64,000 nt of DNA from NCBI RefSeq assembly GCF_018409545.1, contig NZ_AP024563.1, positions 1,008,755-1,072,754 of the forward strand. The letters are read 5' to 3'. Below the pieces are notes generated by a model. The model saw nothing but the letters and a program-made list of their open reading frames with translations. It was not told the DNA's origin and searched no databases. Below are positions 9,631 through 22,568 of this stretch, piece by piece. How positions within the stretch are numbered: position 1 is the first letter of the stretch; the number at the start of each line of letters is the position of its first letter. The DNA comes from Allochromatium tepidum. GTDB lineage: Bacteria > Pseudomonadota > Gammaproteobacteria > Chromatiales > Chromatiaceae. A program made the position numbers and the translations under genes.

Positions 9631-10665
9631 ATGATCGAACTATGGAACAGCCTGCCGGTCTTGATCCAAATCCTGCTCAAGATCGCCGCCATCATCCTGC
9701 CGCTGCTCGGACTGGTGGCCTACTACACCTATGCCGAGCGCAAGGTCATCGGCTACATGCAGGTACGCATCGGACCCAACCGGGTCGGCTGGCGGGGACT
9801 CCTCCAGCCGATCGCCGACGCGGTCAAGCTGCTGATGAAGGAGATCGTCATCCCCACCAGGGCGGACAAGACGCTCTTCCTGCTCGCGCCCATGATCGCC
9901 ATCGCCCCGGCGCTCGCGGTCTGGGCGGTCTTCCCCTTCGACGAGGGATTGGTGCTGGCCGACATCAATGCCGGACTGCTCTACATCCTGGCGCTCAGCT
10001 CGCTCGGGGTCTACGGCATCATCATCGCCGGCTGGGCCTCGAACTCGAAATACGCCCTGCTCGGTGCCATGCGCTCGGCGGCGCAGATGGTCGCCTATGA
10101 GATCGCGATGGGCTTCGCGCTGGTCGGGGTGCTGGTCGCGGCCGGAAGCCTCAATCTGGGCGACATCGTCGCGGCCCAGGAAGGGAGCCTCTTCACCTGG
10201 TTCTGGCTGCCGCTGCTGCCGCTGTTCGGCGTCTATCTGATCTCGGGCGTCGCCGAGACCAACCGCGCCCCCTTCGACGTCGCCGAGGGCGAGTCCGAGA
10301 TCGTCGCCGGTTTCCATGTCGAGTATTCGGGCATGGCGTTCGCGGTCTTCTTCCTCGCCGAATATGCCAACATGGTGCTGATCTCGGCCCTGACTGCGCT
10401 CATGTTCCTGGGCGGCTGGCTCTCGCCGCTGCCGGCGGACTGGAGCGAAGCCAACCGGCTCCTGGGCGACGGCTTCCACTGGCTGTTGCTCAAGACCTTC
10501 GCCTTCATGTTCCTGTTCCTGTGGCTGCGGGCGACCTTCCCGCGCTACCGCTACGACCAGATCATGCGCCTGGGCTGGAAGGTCTTCATTCCGATCACGA
10601 TCGTCTGGATCCTGGTCGTGGCGCTCGCGGTGGTCTATCGACTGCCGCCCTGGTGGTCGGCGTGA
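9631..10665 (+). CDS. nuoH: NADH-quinone oxidoreductase subunit H
   Basis: Membrane subunit H, which completes the quinone chamber at the junction with the peripheral arm. The 344-residue protein has about eight hydrophobic helices. Conserved cytoplasmic loops are [34 protein letters not shown], the acidic quinone-side loop [20 protein letters not shown] and [19 protein letters not shown]. It follows nuoG after 7 bases. Confidence 0.97.
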   Translation: MIELWNSLPVLIQILLKIAAIILPLLGLVAYYTYAERKVIGYMQVRIGPNRVGWRGLLQPIADAVKLLMKEIVIPTRADKTLFLLAPMIAIAPALAVWAVFPFDEGLVLADINAGLLYILALSSLGVYGIIIAGWASNSKYALLGAMRSAAQMVAYEIAMGFALVGVLVAAGSLNLGDIVAAQEGSLFTWFWLPLLPLFGVYLISGVAETNRAPFDVAEGESEIVAGFHVEYSGMAFAVFFLAEYANMVLISALTALMFLGGWLSPLPADWSEANRLLGDGFHWLLLKTFAFMFLFLWLRATFPRYRYDQIMRLGWKVFIPITIVWILVVALAVVYRLPPWWSA

Positions 10666-10679
10666 TCTGGAGACCTGAG

Positions 10680-11171
10680 ATGTTGCAAACCGCCCGCGAC
10701 TATCTGCGCAGTCTGACCCTGTCCGAGCTCTTCAAGGGGCTGTCGGTGACGGGCCGGTACTTCTTCAAGCGCAAGTTCACCGTCCAGTATCCGGAAGAAA
10801 AGGCGCCGATCTCGCCACGCTTCCGCGGACTCCATGCCCTGCGCCGCTATCCCAACGGAGAGGAACGCTGCATCGCCTGCAAGCTGTGCGAGGCGGTCTG
10901 TCCGGCGCTGGCCATCACCATCGAATGCGAACCGCGCGAAGACGGCTCGCGCCGCACCACGCGCTACGACATCGATCTGTTCAAGTGCATCTACTGCGGC
11001 TTCTGCGAGGAGTCCTGTCCGGTCGATTCGATCGTGGAGACCGGCATCTATGAATACCACTTCGAGACGCGCGGCGAGCACATCCTGACCAAGGACAAGC
11101 TGCTCGAAATCGGCGACAAATACGAAGCCGAGATCGCCGCCGCACGCGCGGCCGACGCGCCCTATCGTTGA
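10680..11171 (+). CDS. nuoI: NADH-quinone oxidoreductase subunit I
   Basis: The TYKY subunit, carrying [4Fe-4S] clusters N6a and N6b that pass electrons to N2. Two ferredoxin motifs are visible, [12 protein letters not shown] and [12 protein letters not shown], in a 163-residue protein. The frame is open further upstream, but the ATG at 10680, preceded by GGAGA, gives the normal length and starts just after nuoH. Confidence 0.97.
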   Translation: MLQTARDYLRSLTLSELFKGLSVTGRYFFKRKFTVQYPEEKAPISPRFRGLHALRRYPNGEERCIACKLCEAVCPALAITIECEPREDGSRRTTRYDIDLFKCIYCGFCEESCPVDSIVETGIYEYHFETRGEHILTKDKLLEIGDKYEAEIAAARAADAPYR

Positions 11172-11186
11172 GCGGGACGACACCTC

Positions 11187-11825
11187 ATGGCTGAAAAATT
11201 GATCTTCTATGTCTTGGCGGTCATCACGCTCTGGGCGTCGGTGATGGTCATCACCCGCAAGAACCCGGTGCATTCGGTGCTGTTCCTGGTGCTGGCCTTC
11301 GTCACCAGTGCCGGACTCTGGGTGCTGCTGGAGGCCGAATTCCTCGGCATCGTGCTGATCCTGGTCTATGTCGGCGCGGTGATGGTGCTGTTCCTGTTCG
11401 TCGTCATGATGCTCGACATCGATCTGGCGACCATCCGTGCCGGCTTCGTGCAGAATCTACCGCTGGCGGGGCTGATCGCGGCGATCATGGCGGTCGAGAT
11501 CCTACTCATCGTCGGGCCGGGCAACTTCGGCCTAGACGCCTTCCCCAAGCCCGAGCCGCTGGGGGCCGAAGTCAGCAATACCCGTGAACTGGGCCTGCTG
11601 CTCTATTCGGTCTACATCTATCCGGTCGAGATCGCCGCCTTGATCCTGCTGCTGGCCATCGTCGCCGCCATCCGGCTCACGCTGCGCCGGCGTCCCGACA
11701 ACAAATACGTCGATCCGGCCAGACAGGTACGGGTGCGCAAGGGACCGGATCGGGTGCGGCTGGTCAAGATGGCCGCCGAGGACGTGGTCCCGGTCGCTAC
11801 CGCCGAGAAGGGAGAGAGCCAATGA
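11187..11825 (+). CDS. nuoJ: NADH-quinone oxidoreductase subunit J
   Basis: A membrane subunit with five hydrophobic helices. The third includes the conserved [20 protein letters not shown], whose pi-bulge in known structures is linked to the coupling water wire. The product is 212 residues with a basic C-terminal tail ([20 protein letters not shown]). Its stop overlaps the nuoK ATG by four bases, so translation is coupled. Confidence 0.96.
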   Translation: MAEKLIFYVLAVITLWASVMVITRKNPVHSVLFLVLAFVTSAGLWVLLEAEFLGIVLILVYVGAVMVLFLFVVMMLDIDLATIRAGFVQNLPLAGLIAAIMAVEILLIVGPGNFGLDAFPKPEPLGAEVSNTRELGLLLYSVYIYPVEIAALILLLAIVAAIRLTLRRRPDNKYVDPARQVRVRKGPDRVRLVKMAAEDVVPVATAEKGESQ

Positions 11826-12127
11826 TCGCGCTGTCGGACTATCTGATCCTGGGCGGGTTGCTGTTCGCCATCGCCGTGGCCGGGATCTTCCTCAACCGCA
11901 AGAACCTGATCCTGCTGTTGATGTGCGTCGAACTGATGCTGCTCGCGGTGAACATGAACTTCGTCGCCTTCTCGCACTTCCTGGGCGACATGACGGGGCA
12001 GGTCTTCGTCTTCTTCATCCTCACCGTGGCGGCGGCTGAAGCGGCCATCGGGTTGGCCATCCTGGTGGTGCTGTTCCGCAACCGCCGCACCATCAACGTC
12101 GAGGATCTCGACGCGCTCAAGGGTTAA
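11822..12127 (+). CDS. nuoK: NADH-quinone oxidoreductase subunit K
   Basis: A small three-helix subunit of the proton channel beside NuoJ, related to MrpC. The 101-residue protein contains the two buried glutamates needed for pumping, in [14 protein letters not shown] and [13 protein letters not shown]. It overlaps nuoJ by four bases and precedes nuoL by three. Confidence 0.97.
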   Translation: MIALSDYLILGGLLFAIAVAGIFLNRKNLILLLMCVELMLLAVNMNFVAFSHFLGDMTGQVFVFFILTVAAAEAAIGLAILVVLFRNRRTINVEDLDALKG

Positions 12128-12130
12128 ACG

Positions 12131-14137
12131 ATGGAAAACGTCTATCTGACCATTGTGCTCGCGCCGCTGCTCGGCGCCATCGTCGCCGGCTTCTTCGGCG
12201 GGCGGATCGGACGCCGGGGCGCACATCGCGCCACCATCGCGGGCGTGGCCGTCTCAGCCGTGCTGTCGCTGTGGGTGCTGGCGCGCTTCATCTGGGGTGA
12301 GGCGACGGTCTTCAACGGCCCGGTCTACACCTGGCTGGTCTCGGACGGGATGCATTTCGAGGTCGGCTTCCTGGTCGACAAGCTGACGGCGGTGATGATG
12401 GCCACCGTCACCTTCGTCTCGCTCATGGTGCATCTCTACACCATCGGCTACATGGCCGACGACGAGCACAACTGGCCGCACGGGGCGCTGTCGGGCAAGA
12501 ACAGCTATCAGCGCTTCTTCAGCTATATCTCGCTGTTCACCTTCTCGATGCTGATGCTGGTGATGTCGAACAACTTCATGCAGTTGTTCTTCGGCTGGGA
12601 GGCGGTGGGTCTGGTGTCCTATCTGCTGATCGGCTTCTGGTCGACGCGCGAGAGTGCGGTGTTCGCCAACCTCAAGGCGTTCCTGGTCAACCGCGTGGGT
12701 GACTTCGGGTTCATTCTCGGCATTGCGGCGATCGGCATGTATTTCGGCTCGATGGACTATGCCGAAGTCTTCGCCCAGGCGCCCGCGCACGCCGACACCC
12801 AGGTCGCGCTCTTCGGCGGGGTATCGCTGATGACGCTGATCGGCATCCTGCTCTTCATCGGCGCCATGGGTAAGTCGGCGCAGGTGCCGCTGCACGTCTG
12901 GCTGCCGGATTCGATGGAGGGTCCGACCCCGATCTCGGCCCTGATCCATGCCGCGACCATGGTCACGGCGGGCGTGTTCATGGTGGCGCGGATGTCGCCG
13001 CTCTATGAACTGTCGGAGACGGCGCTGAGCTTCATCCTGATCGTCGGCGCGAGCACGGCGTTCTTCATGGGCCTGATCGGTCTGGTGCAGAACGACATCA
13101 AGCGCGTGGTCGCCTATTCGACCCTGTCGCAGCTCGGCTACATGGTGACGGCGCTCGGCGCTTCGGCCTATGCGGCGGGCATCTTCCATCTGATGACCCA
13201 TGCCTTCTTCAAGGCGCTGCTGTTCCTGGCCGCCGGTTCGGTCATCATCGCCCTGCATCACAAGCAGGACATCAGCCACATGGGCGGTCTGCGCAAGTAC
13301 ATGCCGATTACCTGGCTGACCGCCCTGATCGGCTCGCTGGCGCTGATCGGCTTTCCCGGTTTCTCCGGCTTCTTCTCCAAGGACGCCATCATCGAAGCGG
13401 TGGGGCATTCCGAACTCTTCGGCGCGGGCTATGCGTCGCTGCTGCTGACGGCGGGCGTCTTCGTCACGGCGCTCTACAGTTTCCGCATGTATTTCCTGGT
13501 CTTCCATGGCCGCGAGCGCATGGACGAGCACACCCGGCATCATCTGCACGAGTCGCCCTGGGTGGTGACGGTGCCGCTGGTGCTGCTGGCGATTCCGTCG
13601 GTGTTCATCGGCTGGTTTGCCGTCGAGCCGATGCTGATCGGCGACTGGTGGACGACCGGCGACTGGAGTCCGATCGTCGTCGCCGCGTCGCATGACACGC
13701 TCCAGCCGTTGCGCGAGCACTGGCACGGTCAGGCGGCCTTCGTCGAGCATGGGACGCACGCCTTGCCCTTCTATCTGGCGATGGCGGGTCTGGCGCTGGC
13801 GGCGCTCATCTGGTGGGTGCTGCACGCCTGGAATCCGCGCATCGACGAGCTGCTCCAGGTGTTCGGCGGGCCGGTGACGCGCGTGCTCCAGGACAAGTAC
13901 GGTTTCGACGACTTCAACCAGCGTTTCTTTGCAGGCGGCAGTCGCGATCTGGGGCGCAAGCTCTGGATCACGGGCGACCGTACCGTCATCGATGGTGCGA
14001 TGGTCAACGGCTCGGCGCGTACCGTCGGGCGGCTGGCGCTGCACTTCCGACATCTCCAGACCGGATATCTCTACCACTACGCCATTGCGATGATCGTCGG
14101 GCTGGTCGGCCTGCTGACGGTCTTCGTGACGCTCTGA
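12131..14137 (+). CDS. nuoL: NADH-quinone oxidoreductase subunit L
   Basis: The distal antiporter-like proton-pumping subunit with the long lateral helix. The 668-residue protein contains FFGWEAVGLVSYLLIGFW, the channel motif MGKSAQVPLHVWLPDSMEGPTP and the lysine-histidine track around KRVVAYSTLSQLGYM and MTHAFFKALLFLAAG. The extra C-terminal helices (about residues 560-668) fit the lateral arm. The large antisense reading frame across this gene is not a gene. Confidence 0.97.
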   Translation: MENVYLTIVLAPLLGAIVAGFFGGRIGRRGAHRATIAGVAVSAVLSLWVLARFIWGEATVFNGPVYTWLVSDGMHFEVGFLVDKLTAVMMATVTFVSLMVHLYTIGYMADDEHNWPHGALSGKNSYQRFFSYISLFTFSMLMLVMSNNFMQLFFGWEAVGLVSYLLIGFWSTRESAVFANLKAFLVNRVGDFGFILGIAAIGMYFGSMDYAEVFAQAPAHADTQVALFGGVSLMTLIGILLFIGAMGKSAQVPLHVWLPDSMEGPTPISALIHAATMVTAGVFMVARMSPLYELSETALSFILIVGASTAFFMGLIGLVQNDIKRVVAYSTLSQLGYMVTALGASAYAAGIFHLMTHAFFKALLFLAAGSVIIALHHKQDISHMGGLRKYMPITWLTALIGSLALIGFPGFSGFFSKDAIIEAVGHSELFGAGYASLLLTAGVFVTALYSFRMYFLVFHGRERMDEHTRHHLHESPWVVTVPLVLLAIPSVFIGWFAVEPMLIGDWWTTGDWSPIVVAASHDTLQPLREHWHGQAAFVEHGTHALPFYLAMAGLALAALIWWVLHAWNPRIDELLQVFGGPVTRVLQDKYGFDDFNQRFFAGGSRDLGRKLWITGDRTVIDGAMVNGSARTVGRLALHFRHLQTGYLYHYAIAMIVGLVGLLTVFVTL

Positions 14138-14161
14138 CGCCGATAAGGGAGAAGACTTGGC

Positions 14162-15736
14162 ATGAACGCTTTACCCTTACTCACGCTGACCATCTGGCTG
14201 CCGATCATCGGCGGGTTGGTGGTGCTGGCGAGCGGCGATCAGGAAAAGACGCTGTCGAAATGGACGGCGCTGGCCTTCGCGGTGCTGACCTTTGTGGTCA
14301 GTCTGGGGCTATGGATCGGCTTCGACCCGACCACCGCCGAGATGCAGTTCGTCGAACGCGCGCCCTGGATTCCGAGCTTCAACGTCGAATACTTCCTCGG
14401 CGTCGATGGGCTGTCGATGCCGCTGATCGTGCTGACGACCTTTATCTCGATCTTCGTCATCATCGCCGGCTGGGAGGTCATCCGTTACAAGCCGAGCCAG
14501 TACATGGCGGCGTTTCTGATGATGGAAGGCATCATGGTCGGCGTGTTCTCGGCGCTCGACGCGGTGCTGTTCTATGTGTTCTGGGAGGCGATGCTGATTC
14601 CGATGTTCATCATCATCGGGGTCTGGGGCGGGCCGAACCGGGTCTATGCGACCATCAAGTTCTTTATTTATACCTTCCTCGGATCGGTGTTCATGCTGGT
14701 CGCGCTGATCTATATGTACTTCCAGTCGGGCAGTTTCAGCATTCTGGATTTCCATGCGCTCGAACTGGGGATGACGGCGCAGACGCTGATCTTCATCGCG
14801 TTTTTCCTGGCGTTTGCGGTCAAGGTGCCGATGTTTCCGGTGCATACCTGGTTGCCGGATGCGCACGTCGAGGCGCCGACCGGCGGTTCGGTGATTCTGG
14901 CGGCGATCATGCTCAAAATCGGCGGGTATGGTTTTCTGCGGTTCTCGCTGCCGATCACGCCGGATGCGAGCGCGGATCTGGCTTGGGTCATTATTGCGCT
15001 GTCGTTGATCGCGATCGTTTATATCGGTTTCGTGGCGCTGGTGCAGCAGGATATGAAGAAGCTGATCGCTTATTCGTCGATTGCGCACATGGGTTTTGTG
15101 ACGCTGGGCTTTTTTATCGTCTTTAGTCTGACGCTCAATCCGAGCGTGACGGGTGGGGCGGTGATGGGCATCGAGGGCGGCATGGTGCAGATGATCTCGC
15201 ATGGGTTCATCTCGGGGGCGCTCTTCCTGTGTGTCGGGGTGCTCTATGATCGGGTTCATTCGCGTGAAATCGCCGATTATGGCGGTGTCATCAATACGAT
15301 GCCCTGGTTTGGGGCGTTCATGGTCTATTTCGCGATGGCCAATGCCGGATTGCCGGGGACGTCGGGATTCGTCGGCGAGTTCATGGTGATTCTGGCGACC
15401 TTCAAGGCGAGTTTCTGGTGGGCGCTGCTGGCGGCGACGACGTTGATTCTGGCGGCGGCCTTTACGCTGTGGATGGTCAAGCGGGTCGTCTTCGGCGAGG
15501 TCAAGAACGAGAAGGTCGCGGCTTTGGCCGATTTGGATTTGCGGGAGCGGATCAATCTGGGGGCGCTGGCGGCGGTGGTGCTGCTGTTTGGGCTGTGGCC
15601 CGCGCCGCTGGTCAACGTCATGCATGTGACGGTTGAGAACTTGGTCGAGCAAGTCGGGGTCTGCAAGCTGCCTGAGGCGGAGCGTGGGGAGTGTGTCCTA
15701 GCCCAGCCCGAGACCGTCGCCAGCGTTGCGCGCTGA
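14162..15736 (+). CDS. nuoM: NADH-quinone oxidoreductase subunit M
   Basis: The middle antiporter-like pump subunit, 524 residues with about 14 helices. Diagnostic motifs are FYVFWEAMLIPMFIIIGVWG, AFAVKVPMFPVHTWLPDAH, the channel lysine region QQDMKKLIAYSSIAHMGFV and the broken helix around MISHGFISGALFLCVGVLYD. It starts 24 bases after nuoL with GGGAGAAG upstream and ends 32 bases before nuoN. Confidence 0.97.
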   Translation: MNALPLLTLTIWLPIIGGLVVLASGDQEKTLSKWTALAFAVLTFVVSLGLWIGFDPTTAEMQFVERAPWIPSFNVEYFLGVDGLSMPLIVLTTFISIFVIIAGWEVIRYKPSQYMAAFLMMEGIMVGVFSALDAVLFYVFWEAMLIPMFIIIGVWGGPNRVYATIKFFIYTFLGSVFMLVALIYMYFQSGSFSILDFHALELGMTAQTLIFIAFFLAFAVKVPMFPVHTWLPDAHVEAPTGGSVILAAIMLKIGGYGFLRFSLPITPDASADLAWVIIALSLIAIVYIGFVALVQQDMKKLIAYSSIAHMGFVTLGFFIVFSLTLNPSVTGGAVMGIEGGMVQMISHGFISGALFLCVGVLYDRVHSREIADYGGVINTMPWFGAFMVYFAMANAGLPGTSGFVGEFMVILATFKASFWWALLAATTLILAAAFTLWMVKRVVFGEVKNEKVAALADLDLRERINLGALAAVVLLFGLWPAPLVNVMHVTVENLVEQVGVCKLPEAERGECVLAQPETVASVAR

Positions 15737-15768
15737 TCCATCCTGAATAACCGAACAACGGATTTGGA

Positions 15769-17211
15769 ATGCCCATGACATTCGACGCAGCCAATCTGCT
15801 CCCCATCCTGCCCGAGATCGCCATCCTCGTGACCGCGAGCGTGGTGCTGATCCTGGATCTTTATCTCAAAGACCAGGACAAGGGCCTCAACCACAGCCTG
15901 ACCCTGCTCGGTCTGGTGATCGCCATCGCGCTGACCGGCCTCGTCGGCGGCGGCGAGGCTCAGGTGTTCTTCGACGGCAACCTGATCCGCGACGCCATGA
16001 CCGACCTGCTGCGGGGCGCGATCCTCATCGTCAGCATCCTGACCTTCGTCTATGCGCGCCCCTGGCTCCAGGATCGCGGGATGCTGGTCGGCGAGTTCTA
16101 TGTCCTCGGACTGCTGGCCGTGCTCGGAATGCTGATCATGGTCTCGGCCAACGGCTTCCTGACCCTCTATCTGGGCCTCGAACTCCAGGCACTCGCCCTC
16201 TATGCCCTGGTCGCCTTCGACCGCGACTCCAGCAAGGGCGCCGAGGCCGCGATGAAATACTTCGTGCTCGGCGCGCTCGGCTCGGGTCTGCTGCTCTATG
16301 GCGTCTCGATGATCTATGGCGCAACCGGCTCGATCGAATTCGGCCCGGTCGCCGCCGCCGTCGCCGAGCAGGGGATGTCGAACAAAGTGCTGGTATTCGG
16401 CATCGCCTTTCTGGTGATCGGCATCGGCTTCAAGTTCGGCGCCGTGCCCTTCCACATGTGGGTGCCCGACGTCTATGAGGGCGGGCCGACCCCGGCCGTG
16501 CTGATCCTGAGCAGCGCGCCCAAGATCGCCGCCTTCGCGCTGGCGGTGCGGATGCTGGTCGATGGTCTGCCGACGCTCCACCCGGACTGGCAGGGAATGC
16601 TGGTCATCCTGGCCGTGCTCTCCATGGGTCTGGGCAATCTGGTCGCCATCGCCCAGTCCAACATCAAGCGGATGCTGGCCTATTCGACCATCTCGCATGT
16701 CGGCTTCATCTTCCTGGGACTGCTGGCGGGCTCCGAGCAGGGATTCGCCGCCGCCATGTTCTACACCATCGTCTATGCCGTGATGTCGGCGGGCGCGTTC
16801 GGCATCCTGCTGATCCTGAGCCGTCAGGGCTTCGACGCCGAGCGGCTGGAGGATCTCAAGGGCCTGAACGACCGCGATGCCTGGTACGCCGCCATGATGG
16901 CGCTGATCATGTTCTCCATGGCCGGTGTGCCGCCGACGGTCGGCTTCATGGCCAAGCTGCTGGTGCTGGAGGCCGTGATCCGGATCGATATGGTCTGGCT
17001 GGCGCTGGTCGCCGTGTTCTTCTCGATCATCGGCGCCTTCTACTATCTGCGGGTAGTCAAGTTCATCTACTTCGACAAGCCCGCCGAGGATGCGCCGGCG
17101 CTGGTCACGAGCAGCGGGGTGCGCTTCGCCATGTCGCTCAACGGTCTGGCACTGCTGGCACTCGGACTGTTTCCGGCCGGACTGCTCACGATCTGTCAGG
17201 CCGCGTTCTAG
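15769..17211 (+). CDS. nuoN: NADH-quinone oxidoreductase subunit N
   Basis: The third antiporter-like pump subunit, 480 residues with 13-14 helices. Visible motifs are [36 protein letters not shown] and [21 protein letters not shown] second ATG two codons downstream could also be used, and the upstream Shine-Dalgarno is weak. It is the last nuo gene; dapA follows after 86 bases. Confidence 0.97.
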   Translation: MPMTFDAANLLPILPEIAILVTASVVLILDLYLKDQDKGLNHSLTLLGLVIAIALTGLVGGGEAQVFFDGNLIRDAMTDLLRGAILIVSILTFVYARPWLQDRGMLVGEFYVLGLLAVLGMLIMVSANGFLTLYLGLELQALALYALVAFDRDSSKGAEAAMKYFVLGALGSGLLLYGVSMIYGATGSIEFGPVAAAVAEQGMSNKVLVFGIAFLVIGIGFKFGAVPFHMWVPDVYEGGPTPAVLILSSAPKIAAFALAVRMLVDGLPTLHPDWQGMLVILAVLSMGLGNLVAIAQSNIKRMLAYSTISHVGFIFLGLLAGSEQGFAAAMFYTIVYAVMSAGAFGILLILSRQGFDAERLEDLKGLNDRDAWYAAMMALIMFSMAGVPPTVGFMAKLLVLEAVIRIDMVWLALVAVFFSIIGAFYYLRVVKFIYFDKPAEDAPALVTSSGVRFAMSLNGLALLALGLFPAGLLTICQAAF

Positions 17212-17227
17212 CGGTCGGTGGCGGCGG

Positions 17228-17257
17228 TTGTCTCCGACAACCCGCGCAAGCTACTAT
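17228..17257 (+). promoter_or_regulatory. Candidate promoter for dapA
   Basis: TTGTCT (17228-17233) and TACTAT (17252-17257) are spaced 18 bases apart in the gap between nuoN and dapA, about 40 bases before the dapA start. Both boxes are moderate matches. This would let dapA-bamC be expressed independently of nuo. Confidence 0.35.
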
Positions 17258-17297
17258 GTCGCCTTATTTTCAGGCATCGTTTGAGCGGGGTTGGAGC

Positions 17298-18173
17298 ATG
17301 TTTCGCGGCAGCATCGTGGCACTCGTCACGCCCATGCACGCCGATGGGGAGATCGATGACGCGAGCCTGCAACGACTCGTCGATTTCCATGTCGCGCAGG
17401 GTACCTCGGCCATCGTCTCGGTCGGCACCACGGGCGAGTCGGCCACGCTCGACGAGGACGAACACTGCGCCGTCATCCGGCGCACGGTCGAGTTCGCCGC
17501 CGGGCGTCTCCCGGTCATCGCCGGCACCGGCGCCAACTCGACCCGCGAGGCGATCACGCTCACGCGCTGCGCCCGCGAGGCCGGGGCCGATGCCGCGCTG
17601 CTGGTGACGCCCTACTACAACAAGCCCACCCAGCAGGGAATCTATCTGCACCACAAGGCCGTCGCCGAAGCCGTCGACATCCCGCAGATCCTCTATAACG
17701 TCCCAGGCCGCACCGCCTGCGACATGCTCCCCGAGACCGTCGCCCGGCTCGCCGAGATCGACAACATCGTCGGTCTCAAGGAGGCCACCGGCGATCTGGC
17801 GCGCGTCGAGCGTCTGCGCGCCGACTGCGGCCCGGACTTCGCGCTCTACAGCGGCGACGACGCCACCGCGCGCGAGTTCATGCTGCACGGCGGCGACGGC
17901 GTCATCTCGGTGACGGCCAATGTCGCGCCGCGTCTGATGCAGGCCATGTGCGAGGCCGCGCTCGCCGGCGATCGCGAACGCGCCGAGGCGATCGATGGCC
18001 GGCTCGCGGCCCTCCATCGCGATCTCTTCGTCCAGTCCAACCCGATTCCGGTCAAGTGGGCCGTCGCCGAGATGGGACTCTGCCAGGCCGGTATCCGCCT
18101 GCCCCTGACCTGGCTGACCGAGGAGTGCGAGCCGCGCGTGCGTCAGGCCATGGTCCGGGCCGGACTGCTGTGA
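17298..18173 (+). CDS. dapA: 4-hydroxy-tetrahydrodipicolinate synthase
   Basis: Condenses pyruvate and aspartate semialdehyde, the first committed step of lysine and diaminopimelate synthesis. The 291-residue TIM-barrel protein shows [13 protein letters not shown], the catalytic tyrosine in LYNVPGRT and the Schiff-base lysine in GLKEATGD. The frame is open upstream, but the ATG at 17298, preceded by GGTTGGAG, matches the family start [13 protein letters not shown]. bamC follows, the conserved dapA-nlpB arrangement. Confidence 0.97.
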   Translation: MFRGSIVALVTPMHADGEIDDASLQRLVDFHVAQGTSAIVSVGTTGESATLDEDEHCAVIRRTVEFAAGRLPVIAGTGANSTREAITLTRCAREAGADAALLVTPYYNKPTQQGIYLHHKAVAEAVDIPQILYNVPGRTACDMLPETVARLAEIDNIVGLKEATGDLARVERLRADCGPDFALYSGDDATAREFMLHGGDGVISVTANVAPRLMQAMCEAALAGDRERAEAIDGRLAALHRDLFVQSNPIPVKWAVAEMGLCQAGIRLPLTWLTEECEPRVRQAMVRAGLL

Positions 18174-18220
18174 CACCTGTAACCCGACCAAACGATTTCC
18201 AGGTTGAGAGGTTCTTGACT

Positions 18221-20666
<2,446 letters not shown>

Positions 20667-20669
20667 GAC

Positions 20670-20858
20670 TCAGAAGAGGAAATTGAGACTACAGGCCGGG
20701 ATGAAGAAAGCGGTCTTGAGTTCGAATCCGGCGGCGGTCACGCTATGGATATGTTTGGGCAACAGGCGTTCGAGCAAACTGCCGGAGGTTTCAATAGCGT
20801 GACGGGCCTGTGACATCAGAGTACTCTGCTCGCGCGGTGTTGTAGGGGTACGACACAA
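20670..20858 (-). pseudogene. C-terminal remnant of a DDE transposase
   Basis: The minus-strand reading frame gives ARHAIETSGSLLERLLPKHI followed by HSVTAAGFELKTAFF and ends CSLNFLF. This pattern (an ET...ERLLPKxIHxVTAxGFELK tail) is familiar from the C-termini of DDE transposases; the exact IS family is not certain. Only about 60 residues remain, so it is dead. It begins four bases after the truncated end of katG and probably marks the element whose insertion or excision removed the katG 3' end. Confidence 0.55.
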
Positions 20859-20937
20859 TGCAAGCTAACCCCGATGGATGTCAACCCTTCAAGGTGGCAA
20901 CTTGGGTGTTATACTGCCTCGACTCATTTCACGCCCT

Positions 20938-21022
20938 GCCCGGGTGGCGAAATTGGTAGACGCAAGGGACTTAAAATCCCTCGACTTCGGTCATGCCGGT
21001 TCGAGCCCGGCCCCGGGCACCA
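20938..21022 (+). tRNA. tRNA-Leu(UAA)
   Basis: An 85-base tRNA-Leu with acceptor arms GCCCGGG and CCCGGGC, an encoded CCA and the anticodon loop CTTAAAA (anticodon TAA) on the stem AGGGA/TCCCT. It has a long variable arm and a GGTTCGAGCC T-arm. It lies just upstream of ubiA. Confidence 0.97.
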
Positions 21023-21113
21023 TGCATTTCATACGGCTTGGGTCGTCGTCGACCGGCGCGGGTGTAATTCCGGCACGGCCTTGCCGCGAAGACAGGCGAT
21101 TCGATACCTCCCC

Positions 21114-22016
21114 ATGAGCATCCCCGAGCTGAACGTCCGGATCCAGCGTCCCACAGGCTGGCGCGATCGTCTCCATAGCTACTATCTGCTGGTGCGTCTG
21201 CATCGGCCGATCGGCATCTTCCTGCTGATGTGGCCGGCGCTCTGGGCGCTGTGGCTGGCCGGCGAGGGGCAGCCGCACTGGTCGGTGGTGCTGATCTTCG
21301 TGCTGGGCGTGGTGCTGATGCGCTCGGCCGGTTGCGCCATCAACGATTACGCCGATCGCGACTTCGACGGCCATGTGGCGCGCACCAATCAGCGTCCGCT
21401 GGCCACGGGGCAGGTGACGCCGCGCGAGGCGATCGGGGTGTTCATCGTCCTGAGCCTGATCGCCTTCGCCCTGGTGCTGCAACTGAACCGGCAGACCGTT
21501 GCACTGTCCTTCGTCGCCCTGGCGCTGACCTTCGTCTATCCCTTCATGAAGCGCTTCACCCATGTGCCGCAGCTCTTTCTCGGCGCGGCCTTCGGCTGGG
21601 CGATCCCCATGGCCTTCACCGCCGTCACCGGCAGCATTCCGTTCTATGCCTGGGTGCTGTTCGTCGCGACCCTGATCTGGGCGCTCGTCTACGACACCCA
21701 GTACGCCATGGTCGATCGCGAGGACGATCTCAAGATCGGCATCAAGTCGACCGCCATCCTCTTCGGACGCTGGGACCGGTTGACGATCGGGCTGTTGCAG
21801 CTCCTCATGCTCGGGCTGCTGGTCTGGATCGGCGAGGAGACGGGGCGGGGCGTCTTCTATCAGCTCGGACTGCTGGCGGCGGCCGCGCTGGCGGTCTATC
21901 AGCAATATCTGATCCGCCGACGCGATCCGTCGCTCTGTTTCCAAGCCTTCCTCAACAACAACTACTTCGGCATGGCCGTCTTCACCGGCTTGGTCCTCGA
22001 CTACGCTGTTGCCTGA
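21114..22016 (+). CDS. ubiA: 4-hydroxybenzoate octaprenyltransferase
   Basis: An integral membrane prenyltransferase that attaches the polyprenyl tail to 4-hydroxybenzoate in ubiquinone synthesis. The two Asp-rich Mg-diphosphate motifs are present, NDYADRDFDGHVARTNQRPL and YDTQYAMVDREDD, with about eight or nine helices in 300 residues. The ATG at 21114 is chosen because upstream codons in the frame run through tRNA-Leu. It converges end to end with hpt, the stop codons being adjacent. Ubiquinone is the acceptor expected for the nuo complex here. Confidence 0.95.
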   Translation: MSIPELNVRIQRPTGWRDRLHSYYLLVRLHRPIGIFLLMWPALWALWLAGEGQPHWSVVLIFVLGVVLMRSAGCAINDYADRDFDGHVARTNQRPLATGQVTPREAIGVFIVLSLIAFALVLQLNRQTVALSFVALALTFVYPFMKRFTHVPQLFLGAAFGWAIPMAFTAVTGSIPFYAWVLFVATLIWALVYDTQYAMVDREDDLKIGIKSTAILFGRWDRLTIGLLQLLMLGLLVWIGEETGRGVFYQLGLLAAAALAVYQQYLIRRRDPSLCFQAFLNNNYFGMAVFTGLVLDYAVA

Positions 22017-22568
22017 TCAGAAATCGACGTCGGCCACGGCGTAGATTCCGCGAGCGTTGCGGAAATAATTCTTGTAGTCGAGCCCATAGCCATAGAGATA
22101 GCGGTCGGGCACCCGGATGCCGACCACATCGGCCTCGCAGGCATGATCGTGCTCCTTTTCGACCAGCACTGCCGAGGTCACGCTCGCCGCGCCGTCCTCT
22201 TGGCAGGCCCGCACGATCTGCTCCAGCGTGATGCCCTCGTCGAGGATGTCGTCGAGCACCAGTACATGCTCGCCGCGAATGGCCTCGGACGGACGATGGC
22301 GCCAGCCGATCTCGCCGCCGCGCGTGGCTCCCTGGTAGCGGCTGGCATGGATGTAGTCGAGCCTGAGTTGGAAATCGAGCCGGGGCAGCAGCAGCCCGGC
22401 GACGACGGTCGCGCCGGTCATGACGCAGAGCACCAGCGGATCCTTGTCCGCCAGGCGCACAGTCAGATCGGCCGCCATGCGATCGAGCGCGGCCTCCATT
22501 TCCTCGGCCGTGGCCAGGCATTCGGCACGGTTCGCAACGGCGGCGTAAGTCTGTGGGTCGAGCTTCAT
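22017..22568 (-). CDS. hpt: Hypoxanthine-guanine phosphoribosyltransferase
   Basis: A cytosolic purine-salvage enzyme of 183 residues. It has the PRPP-binding signature VLVLDDILDEGITL, the pyrophosphate-loop area VLCVMTGATVVAGLL and the C-terminal YLYGYGLDYKNYFRN that closes over the base. The specificity (hypoxanthine against guanine) is inferred from the family. Its ATG overlaps the nagZ stop by four bases (ATGA), so the two are one operon, nagZ-hpt, as in several gammaproteobacteria. Confidence 0.92.
   Translation of the reverse strand: MKLDPQTYAAVANRAECLATAEEMEAALDRMAADLTVRLADKDPLVLCVMTGATVVAGLLLPRLDFQLRLDYIHASRYQGATRGGEIGWRHRPSEAIRGEHVLVLDDILDEGITLEQIVRACQEDGAASVTSAVLVEKEHDHACEADVVGIRVPDRYLYGYGLDYKNYFRNARGIYAVADVDF

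Noticed and set aside
12254-14077. A 607-codon open frame antisense to nuoL
   Set aside because: High GC leaves antisense frames open. The translation is Arg/His/Asp-rich with no domain, while the sense strand is clearly NuoL.
20874-21113. Upstream extension of ubiA through tRNA-Leu
   Set aside because: The homologous protein starts at 21114 and the extension overlaps a functional tRNA.
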